From Phocoena phocoena (lineage: Eukaryota; Chordata; Mammalia; Artiodactyla; Phocoenidae), in NCBI RefSeq assembly GCF_963924675.1, contig NC_089232.1:39990159-40054158 (forward strand): DNA of 64,000 nucleotides, given 5' to 3'. The translations under genes and the position numbers were made by a program. This document shows positions 56,306-64,000 of this stretch, piece after piece. Positions within the stretch are counted from its first letter, which is position 1. Every line of letters begins with the position of its first letter. The notes under the pieces were generated by a model. It made no database searches and was not told the origin of the DNA. It was given only the letters and a program-made list of their open reading frames with translations.

Positions 56306-57650
56306 ATTTCTTGTCCTGGGCTTCTAGGCACTATGGAAGACAATTTCCTAACCAGAATGATCTACCTCATTAAAAATCCTTGATTTTCAACCTTATCTCA
56401 ATGGTGAAGCTGTTTAGTAGTTCCAGGGCAGGGACCAGGGTGGGGTGAGTGAGGTGCCAAGAATGCAAAATTTAAAGAGACACTCACTCCTGGAGCCAAC
56501 TCTGCATTTGCTGAATCCTGAGAATGAGTACCTTCTTAAGTTGTGTGCCCTAGGTGCCCCACTAGCCACACTCTAGGCTTGACCCAGACATTTACTCATC
56601 TCTAGTTACCTCTTTCATGGGTCGCTCGAGGTAGCCATTCTCATCTTTATCACTGTCCTCAATCTACCTGTAAACCATACATAGAAGATGACTTTATCTA
56701 TTTCAGTGAAAAAATACTGGTCACCAGATTTGAATTTCCTCAGCTTCCATCCTGCCACCAGACTTACCTAATCCTTTACCTTCTTCCATTCTCTTTGCCT
56801 TAAGAGACGTTCCACATTCTCCCACCTTTGCTCTTGGTCGCATCACTTAAACTCTCTAGAATCCTTACCCATCAATTACCCTCTCCCTCTCTTGCATTGA
56901 TACCTTGTAAATATGATTGAGTCTCTCCTTTACTAAAAATAGAGTAAACCTATATTTTGTAAACCTCTTTTCTCAACCTTGCCTTCCTTTTGAGTTAGTC
57001 CTCATCTCCAGTGGGTGTGAAAAATGTTCTACACTCTTCCTTATCCTCAGGCAGTACCCAGGCAGTACAATCTAATTTTTTATCTGACTTCTGCTCCCAT
57101 CATTATACCGTGTACTCTCTTGGAGTTCCTGGCGAACCCCCAATGTCCATTGGTTCATTAGTTCTTCTGAGTCTTCATCTTGTCCATCCTCTCTGTGCTG
57201 TCAGCTTGACCCTGCTCTCCCTGTGTCTGAGGCCTTCCATTCTGGTTCCCCACTTGCCTCTCTGGTGCCTCTTCCTCAGTCCCCTCTTCTGGCATCTGTC
57301 CCTTGTCTGATCCTCAAGTCTCATACTGGCTCTTCTCAGTCAGCTTACACCACACTCTTGCTTTGAGTGACTACCCACTCCTGTGGCTTCAGCTACTCAC
57401 CTATACATTCCTTGATGAAACCCATATCATATTTTCTAACTGACACTTCCCCATTGAACTCCTGATCCAGTTCTTCAAGCTCAGTATTTCCAAAACCAAA
57501 CTATCTTTTGCCCCAAACCTGTCCTCTTTTTGAATTTTTTTCTTCATTAAGGCATAGTTATCACCTAGTTAACCAAGTTAGGAGTTTCAAAATCAGTTTT
57601 GAATTTTTCTTTTTCATCCTCCTTAGAGCAAATCAGTTGATTCAATCATC

Positions 57651-57890
57651 AAAATGTTCCTTCAGGGCTTCCCTGGTGGCGCAGTGGTTGAGAGTCCGCC
57701 TGCTGATGCAGGGGACGTGGGTTTGTGCCTCAGTCCGGGAAGATCGCACATGCCGCAGAGCGGCTGGGCCCGTGAGCCATGGCCGCTGAGCCTGTGCATC
57801 TGGAGCCTGTGCTCCACAACGGGAGAGGCCACAACAGTGAGAGGCCCGCGCACCGCAAAAAAAAAAAAAAAAAAAAAAAATGTTCCTTCA
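57651..57890 (+). repeat. Young CHR-family SINE with perfect target-site duplication
   Basis: Body 57665-57876. Starts gggcttccctggtggcgc, keeps A and B boxes, ends gcgcaccgc plus a long A tail. Perfect 14-bp flanking repeat AAAATGTTCCTTCA (57651-57664 and 57877-57890). Splits the L2 remnant. Confidence 0.96.
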
Positions 57891-58539
57891 CATTGACCGT
57901 CTGTTAACATCTTAATTTATTATTTCTTGAGTGAACAAATTCAGTAAGCCCTAACTGGTCCCTTGACCTTGACTTCAGTCACTTGCCTTTATATCGTTCT
58001 GAAATACCAGGTTTGGTGTTGTCATTCCCCTGATCAAAACCTTTGGTGACTCCCCATTGACCATGTGAAACTCAGATCCAGATTGCTTAGTGTGATATTC
58101 AACATCTCTCACAGTTTACCTCTCCAGGCTCCTTTTCTGCCTCTTCCGTTTTAACCGTATACTCTCTGGGACTCCAGCCATCCTGCTTACTAGCTGCTTT
58201 CTGAACATGTTTTAATGTCCTAGAATGTCTCTCTAACCTTCGCTTTCTGGTCAACTCCTATTTATTCTTCAGGACCTGGTTCAAGTGTCACCTCTCTCAA
58301 GAGGCTTCCTTTGTCTTTCTCTCTCTCTTTCCCCTGTCTTATAACTTTACCCAGTCTTCTATTAAAGCATGTATTTATTGCATTGGAGGTAGTGGTATAT
58401 ATATCTCAGTCTGTTCCACTAAGCTATGCACTTAATTTTGGGAATCAAGCCTTAGTCACATCAGTAACCCCTGCATCTAACATGGAACTTTACATATAGT
58501 AGGTATTCCAACATGTTTCTTGAAAAAATAATTGTTCCT

Positions 58540-58668
58540 GCTCTGAAGCTAATTTGATGGGTGACTTTGGGCAGTTGCTTCTCTTGCTTGGCCCCAGTTT
58601 GCTCCTCTGTAAGAGAAATGAATTGGACTAAAGGGTTTGAAATTTCTATGATTCTGTGCTGGCATCTC
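58540..58668 (+). repeat. MIR-like ancient SINE fragment
   Basis: 'gggtgactttgggcagttgcttctcttgcttggccccagtttgctcctctgtaagagaaatgaattggactaaagggtttgaaatttctatgattctg'. Forward copy of the repeat seen reversed at 16.53 kb. Confidence 0.62.
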
Positions 58669-58839
58669 TCGGATTTTGGATCTGCCTGAGAGGCCGCTAG
58701 GGGACATGTAGATGAAGCTTATATCAAAAGTCTGTTGAAGCACTACACAGAGGCAAGGCAAGTAAAAGGGAAGATAAAATGAGAAAAGCATTCAGCAAGA
58801 AAGAATAAGTGTCCCTGCCGAATCTCATGCCTTCAGAAT

Positions 58840-59045
58840 CTTGTTCATTGGTAAACATTTCTGCTGTGTGTGAAGGCCATAGTCCTGTTTGCAGTGAGGA
58901 GCACAGTACAAGTTTAAGACATGATCACTGCCCTCAGTGGGCTTGTGCTTAAGTTTGTGAGGGCTATAGGTATATAAATTATGATTACAAGGACGCATGA
59001 GTGAGTGTAAGATATTATCTAAGGTGAGAAGAAACACAGTCTTTG
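58840..59045 (-). repeat. L2 LINE 3' end
   Basis: 'ttggtaaacatttctgctgtgtgtgaaggcc', 'agacatgatcactgccctcagtgggcttgtgc' and 'tataaattatgattacaagg'. Reversed L2. Confidence 0.7.
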
Positions 59046-59885
59046 GGGGACAGATGGACAGGGCAGTCAGTAGCACATATAGTCCTCTTGTGTGGAGTAC
59101 AAAATCATGCCCCTTCCCCTGGCTTGGTTAATGGAGTGTGGACTAGACTTCCCATCTCCACTCCCCACTGACCAGGCCTGTACAGGGCAAAACCAACAAA
59201 ACTGTGTAGAGGTGCTGCTCCTAGCTTCCCTCTCCAGGGAAGGCCCAAGCCAGGGTCTAGAGAGAGGACACGAGAGCCATTGACACAGTAATGCCCAGAT
59301 GCTCCATGAGGATCATTGGTCAGGGGGCTGGCCTCCACGATCTTGATTTAATCACACTGTGCTGGCCAAACCTGTGCAAGGGCCACTGGGAACTTAGTTC
59401 ATTTTTTCTTGACTTTTCCTTCCCTCCTGCCTTAAGTGAGATTGTGGGACTTGTTGATTTCAGGCCAGGATTCTTATGCCAAAGGGGATGATCTGGTAAT
59501 GGAACCCTCCTTCCTGCTACCCCTCCTCTCTCTACATTTGCTCTACCTGACTTACCTCAGCCTGTCTAGGACCCTGCTGCTGCTGTAGTGGCAGTGGAGT
59601 ATGCCCAGAAAAGGTCCAGATGCTGTGCCATGCCTTTTGCTGTGCTGGACACACTGGCAGGCCTGGAGCTGGCCAAGGGAGGACCCACTAAGTGGTCAAA
59701 GATGGGAGTGAATTCCAGTGCCCAGTGTCCTGCTGTCTGCTGTGGTTTCTGGCAGGTAGGAGAAAGCCTGTGTGTGATGTGAAGGGCCTTCCAGTGGACT
59801 CAGTGACCCTCCTGGGCAGCCAGGCCTCTTTTCCTTCCTCCTCCATCGCTCATTTCTCTCTTTCAACTTCATTCCCTGGTGGGCT
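59046..59885. other. Unique sequence
   Basis: No gene recognised. A 181-codon plus-strand frame (59692-60237) runs on into the candidate element at 59.89 kb and shows no known domain. Confidence 0.35.
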
Positions 59886-60290
59886 GGCTGGGAATCAGCA
59901 GAGGGAAAAAGTAATTGAAGTGCTTAAGAGGAATTGTTTGCGGGAGGAAGAGGCAGGGTCAAAAGGAGAACAATTAAGAAGTGATGTGATACAACTGTGC
60001 GGAGAAGAATTTAGTATGAATATAATGATCAATTTCCTAATAATTAGGTCTCTAAGACGGCTGAATAGTTCCCCAAGAGGCAGTGGTGGGAACCCCATTG
60101 CTTGGTCATTTCTAATTAGACTGGAGAAGCACTCACAGAAAATGCTGCAGAGAAAATCCCTCATGCAGGGGGATGGGCACGTGACCCGGGGGGCCTCCGT
60201 TATCTCTCATTTCTATGATTCATTGATGAGCACATAATTCACTGATTAGTTAGGCAGCCAAACTTTAAGGAGTCTATTGGTTTCTCACCT
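59886..60290. promoter_or_regulatory. Candidate conserved non-coding element
   Basis: Repeat-free. Two TAATTAG homeobox cores (60041-60047 and 60113-60119), an extended E-box GGCACGTGACC (core 60178-60183, USF/TFE type) and several ATTA/TAAT clusters around 60020-60050 and 60225-60250. Inferred only. Confidence 0.27.
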
Positions 60291-60577
60291 CACCTCTGGC
60301 CCTTTTAAATTGACCAGATCTATTATCTTCAAAGAGAAAATCCAAGGCAGGCAGTGACCTAGGCCAGGGAAGATGCTGCCTCATTTCTACCCAAAGAGTT
60401 TAAACAGGAAAAACCAGTCCCATTCTTCATTGGCTATGCAGTGGGTGTGGACAGTTTGAGGTTTTACCTGGTGATGTTTCCTTCTCCTTAAGAGCCTGCA
60501 GGGTCCTTAGGAGTTTTATATAGAGAAGGGATATTTTTAACTAGCATCCATTTGGTAACCAAGTGCCTTAACAAGAG
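60291..60577. other. Unique sequence
   Basis: No gene or repeat recognised. Confidence 0.35.
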
Positions 60578-60840
60578 CCAGTGCAGTGTGCCAGCTCTGG
60601 GGCCAGCCAGCCCAGGGCTGGTACCGGCTCAGTTCTTTGATATGTGACCTTGGGTCAGTTCCTAAGCTTTCTGTGCCTATTTTCCCCTTCTGTAATATGG
60701 TGCCCGTAATTATAGATACCTCATTTGGTTTTCATGAGGATGAAACAAGTTAATATTGGGAAAGTATATAGGATTGTGCCTGTCAAGTACTATGGATCAG
60801 TGGTATCTTGGTGGTTGGTGGCCGTTATTATTACTAAGTT
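60578..60840 (+). repeat. MIR SINE
   Basis: 'agtgcagtgtgccagctctggggccagcc', 'tatgtgaccttgggtcagttcctaagctttctgtgcctattttccccttctgtaatatgg', 'tttcatgaggatgaaacaagttaat' and 'attgtgcctgtcaagtac...ggccgttattattac'. Full forward MIR. Confidence 0.92.
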
Positions 60841-60954
60841 ATAGTCGCTGTTGAGGCATATGTCCTCCTTTAGAAGTCCTGACTTTGTTAGTGTTCTGTT
60901 TACCACTGATAGAGAACTGAGTGTTTTGTTGGGTGTCCTTATGCATCTGAGCAT

Positions 60955-61240
60955 GTGCTGCAGCAGGTATTTATTGAGTCTCTACTGTGTGCAAAGAGAT
61001 GGGAGTCCCTGCACTCGAAAGGCAAATGATGTTGTGTGTGTGTGTGCGTGTGCGTGCTTGGGGTAGGAGAGAGTAAGCGTACAGATAATTCTCCTAAGAA
61101 GTTTGTGGAGTACCACGAGAGACCCTCTCCTGTGGAAATATCAAGGACACAGTCATCTCATCTGACTGAGGTGCAGCCAGTGGTCAGGAAGAAAGCATCA
61201 GGCAGGAGGTGGTGAGGGGAGCAGGCCTTGGCAGATGGCA
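60955..61240 (-). repeat. L2 LINE 3' region with a GT patch
   Basis: 'gcaggtatttattgagtctctactgtgtgcaaagagatgggagtccctgcactcg' is the reversed L2 end. A short GT/GC-T patch (61031-61056) interrupts it, and 'gaagaaagcatcaggcaggaggtggtg' continues the L2 body. Confidence 0.62.
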
Positions 61241-61920
61241 GAGAGCACTTCAGTTAATGTGGATCTAATCCGTTGACTGCAGTCTGGGGTTCACAGAGGA
61301 GAGGCCGATTAGACCCATGTGATGGTGTTGCAGAGGGTCCCAGGTGCCAGATGGAGAACTTCCATTTCCTTTGGTGGGTCACAGGGATCAAGGGAAGATT
61401 TATGAGTGAGGGAGAGCCAGGAGCAGAGTTGTGCTTTCCAAAGACCCATCCTGCCGGGGTGTGGAGAAGGCAGAGCCTGGGGACTGGGCGCGTGCCCCAC
61501 CATGCTTCGTGTGCAGCTGGGCCCCAGGGCTTGGCCACTTTTGTGTCCAGTCCTTGGCACTTCCCTGGGGCTCCCAGCCTGCTCAGTGGCAGGAACCTGG
61601 CCAGAGAGTACACAACCACCTTTGTGACAGCCCAGAATTCATTAGAATGTGCCATTTTGTCTCTTCTTTCTAGTTTTGTACAGGCAGTGTGGCAGTGTGG
61701 TCCCAGAACTGTGGTGGGGCTTGATGGAAATGATGCAGGCACACCCCATCTCTTCTGCCTCTCCCATTTAAGGCAACAGAAGCTGTTTCCTGTAAGAATC
61801 GGACCCAAATATTATTATTTGGGGACAAGTGGGCAGGTTTTTTATGTCCAGTAGAAGATAAAGTGCTTTTTATAAAGTTCTTAGAGAGAAAAGGTAGCTG
61901 AAGTGGTTTACCATTACAAG
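61241..61920. other. Unique sequence
   Basis: Contains two long overlapping antisense open frames (61273-61854 plus, 193 codons; 61254-61808 minus, 184 codons). Neither shows a recognisable domain and no third-position periodicity can be judged by eye. Confidence 0.35.
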
Positions 61921-61945
61921 GAAGGAAGGAAGGAAAGGAAAGGAA
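61919..61945. repeat. (GGAA)n short tract
   Basis: About 25 bp of GGAA/GGAAA units immediately before a reversed MIR. Confidence 0.85.
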
Positions 61946-62100
61946 GCATTAATTGGACACCTGTTATGTCCCCAGATACCTTGCCATGCACATAGACTTT
62001 TACTTTCCCATATGCCTCATCGTAACTCTGCAAAGTAAGAATTCTACCCATATTGAAGAAATAAAACTGAGGCTTGTGTAAACGAACCTAACTTTTCGGA
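61946..62100 (-). repeat. MIR SINE
   Basis: 'cattaattggacacctgttatgtccccagataccttgcc', 'ctcatcgtaactctgcaaagtaagaattctacccatattgaagaaataaaactgaggc'. Reversed MIR, tRNA end lost. Confidence 0.78.
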
Positions 62101-62439
62101 CTTCAAAGCTTATGTTTCCCTGTTCCATGATGGTTCCTCGCCAGGTGGCTGTGTATCAGGAGAAGATGCCCAGCCAATTTAGAGAAGGTAGTCCCAGCTT
62201 AAGGCTGGCCCCTCTTCCCTACTCTGTTCTGTCCACTATGATTCTAATCAGGGTAGCAGAAAATATTACTGAAGGAATTAGGTAAACCTCATTCCCAGGT
62301 GTGATCCCAGGCAGCACTTGTCTCAGGGTGTGGTCACCTTCACTGTGACCTCCCTCCCTCCCTCCACTGAAGGAAGGAAAGCCTGCTTCCTTCATTAATG
62401 TCCTACTGCCAGTGGTCTGGGGCGAGGGGCACCTGAATC
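62101..62439. other. Unique sequence
   Basis: No gene or repeat recognised; short CCTC repeat at 62349-62365. Confidence 0.35.
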
Positions 62440-62830
62440 TCAGCAGTGCCTCTCCAGAGAAACCTGAGCCTCCAACTTGCAGCCTGCGGATTGTTGCTGA
62501 GAGCCCCGTGATGCTTCTCTCCTCTCCCTGGACCCCGGATGCATCTGTCAAATGTAGGGGGCACAACTCTAAAATGTCCTCAAGTAGACGGACAGGCACT
62601 CTTGCCAGCCTCAGAGACACTGAGGAGGAATTCAGGCGGCCTCTGCTTGGAAGGGGAGCCGAGAGGCTGTCTGTCTCCAGTGTGACATTTGCTTTTTTAC
62701 TGCTTTTAAATTCCAGGATTTTCAGTGAGCTTTGTTCTCCCCGTTTGCCTGAGATAGAGATGTTCTCGAATATTCTCTCGAGCAAGCATGCTGGAATCCC
62801 ACCCCTTCTCATGGTTGTCTTCCCCATGCC
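62440..62830. promoter_or_regulatory. Candidate conserved non-coding element
   Basis: Repeat-free and CpG-retaining (gcggcc, ccgaga, ctcgag). Unusually free of stops on both strands: a 162-codon plus frame (62412-62900) and a 202-codon minus frame (62219-62827) cover it. Either composition or selective constraint could explain this. No protein family recognised. Confidence 0.22.
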
Positions 62831-64000
62831 CCCGAAGCATCACAGTACTTACTCTGCCTTTCTCAACATAGGGATTTGGGGGAAGATTCCATATCTTTGA
62901 TAAGGTTCAGGCCATTCTCTTTTACTACAGAGTTGTGTGGGGGTTTTTTTGGTCAGGCTGAACAGGAGGCCCATTTGGAGGGTAGTGGAAGGTTCTGGTG
63001 CTAATTGAGGCCATGCGTTTTGTACTTGGGTGCCGGCTGGTGAGGCAGATTTAGAGGACTATCGGGAATCTTAGATTAAATACCATTAAACCCAACTTCT
63101 TATACCCCTGCTGTTCAGTGCGCACATGGGGAGAACGAAGATCGGATGTTCAGGATTCTTGTTTGGGAAAACCATATGGAAAAAACCACACAGCAGTAAG
63201 TCTATAATCAGGGCTTACAGCATGCGGCCCGTTGGGTGCCAGGAGTGCCGCCTCTCCCACCTCCAGAAGGTACATGGGATTGGTCCTCTGATGAGGAAAC
63301 TGAGCCCAGGAAAGGAGGTCTTGTTTCCACACGGAGAGCGATAGCACACTTCCCCCTGTAGTACTCAAAAGTGTAGTTCTCAAATGTTTCTTCTGTAGTT
63401 ATTGAAGTCACCATTCTCAAAATGTTTTTATATTTGTTACACTGATCCTTATAATGATCCTACTGGAGGTAGATAGAGAGTCTCACGTGTCCCTTTCCAG
63501 CAGAGAAGGCAACCTCAAAGAGAGGGGTTTGGCAAGCTGGCCGGAATGATAAGAGGTCAGCACAGGGCTGCGTCTGGAAGCACAGTTCGTATATTAAACA
63601 GAGGTGCCCGGCCAACAGGGTGAGGAGGGCCTGAAATCCAGCCTGTGCTCTGGCACTAAGCTGTGTGCTAGCTGTGTCGGCCGGGAGAAAGGGACCTCTT
63701 TTTCTGATGCCACAGAGGCTCAGTATGGGTGAAACAAGCTGGCCCCACTGCTCCTGACTCGTGGACTAGCCTTGTTCTGCCACAGCATATTGCCTCCCCT
63801 TTGTCCCTGATTATATTCTGTGGTCCCCGAGGCCTTGGTGTTTTCATGCTCAGAGCAACCTTGTTAATTCCATGCTATCAGTGGGATAATTTTTCTTATT
63901 GGCCAGGTTGGGACTGTGTGGTTGAGTGATGTTTCTGCTCAAGAGGGGTTTATAAGTGGAACTAAAATAAATATAGGGTATCTTAGGGAATGTGTGGTAA
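62831..64000. other. Mostly unique sequence with a MIR fragment
   Basis: Holds a likely reversed MIR piece at about 63420-63540 ('tttatatttgttacactgatccttataatgatcctactggaggtagat...caacctcaaagagagg'). Remainder unique; the window ends in unique sequence. Confidence 0.42.

Larger units (their letters stand above)
55750..58528 (+). mobile_element. Long L2-type LINE remnant, interrupted by a SINE
   Basis: About 2.5 kb of forward L2/CR1-clade sequence. The 5' part carries decayed ORF2-type segments (55.80-56.25 kb, 56.58-56.88 kb, 57.01-57.30 kb: 'acttctgctcccatcattataccgtgtactctcttgg', 'gtctgaggccttccattctgg'). The 3' part shows 'tgactccccattgaccatgtgaaac', 'actcctatttattcttcaggacctggttcaagtgtcacctctctc' and 'acatggaactttacatatagtaggtattcc'. 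A 180-bp patch at about 56.40-56.57 kb may be a separate insertion. No frame survives. Confidence 0.72.

Noticed and set aside
57665..57740. tRNA gene
   Set aside because: A- and B-box-like motifs are present, but this is the tRNA-derived head of a SINE with body and A-tail, as at each other SINE in the window.
59692..60237. 181-codon plus-strand open frame
   Set aside because: No recognisable family and no splice or promoter context; kept only as part of the candidate regulatory block.
61254..61854. Overlapping 193- and 184-codon frames on opposite strands
   Set aside because: Mutually antisense frames in moderately GC-rich unique sequence are a typical composition effect; neither resembles a known protein.

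Overview
The window is mammalian nuclear DNA, most likely from a cetacean. It carries eleven SINEs built on a tRNA head with Pol III A/B-box-like motifs. These belong to the CHR superfamily (Cetacea-Hippopotamidae-Ruminantia), and several have near-perfect target-site duplications. I saw none of the BovB LINEs or Bov-A repeats that would be expected many times in 64 kb of a ruminant. The older layer (L2, MIR, L1M, MLT1, MER5A) is shared by placental mammals. I infer a whale or dolphin; a hippopotamus cannot be excluded from sequence alone.

I find no protein-coding gene, CpG island, rRNA, free-standing tRNA gene or CRISPR array. The longest open frames (about 160-212 codons) match no family I recognise and lie in unique DNA or cross repeats. 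The only recognisable protein remnant is the C-terminal end of an L1 ORF2 on the minus strand near 51.7-52.0 kb. The window therefore reads as an intergenic stretch or a large intron.

Layout. 0-5 kb: MIR, L2 and a back-to-back SINE pair (1386-1802). 5-12 kb: AT-rich, mostly unique DNA with an MLT1 LTR (7225-7770). 12-17.6 kb: SINE cluster, MER5A, MIR, an AC/TATATC microsatellite and an L1M 3' end with a SINE in its tail. 17.6-28.9 kb: mostly unique with scattered L2/MIR and a young SINE; 21.84-22.44 kb resembles a conserved non-coding element. 28.9-30.6 kb: an ancient L1M interrupted by a SINE. 30.6-38 kb: mostly unique, with the best enhancer-like block (31.38-31.81 kb), a near-perfect palindrome (32607-32659) and a SINE. 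38-47 kb: a GGGA/GGAA tract, a 35-36 bp minisatellite, MIRs and an inverted pair of an unnamed repeat. 47-52 kb: a complete hAT-type element, a palindromic mariner-type MITE, a TG repeat, a SINE and a young truncated L1. 53-58.5 kb: a second L1M with the same 3' region and a long L2 remnant split by a young SINE. 58.5-64 kb: L2/MIR remains and two further candidate regulatory blocks.

Nothing here amounts to a new multi-gene system. The observations most worth checking are the two hairpin/palindrome structures, the candidate enhancers, the intact transposon boundaries and the nested L1-like insertion. Repeat family names come from remembered consensus features, not a database search; boundaries of old repeats are approximate.
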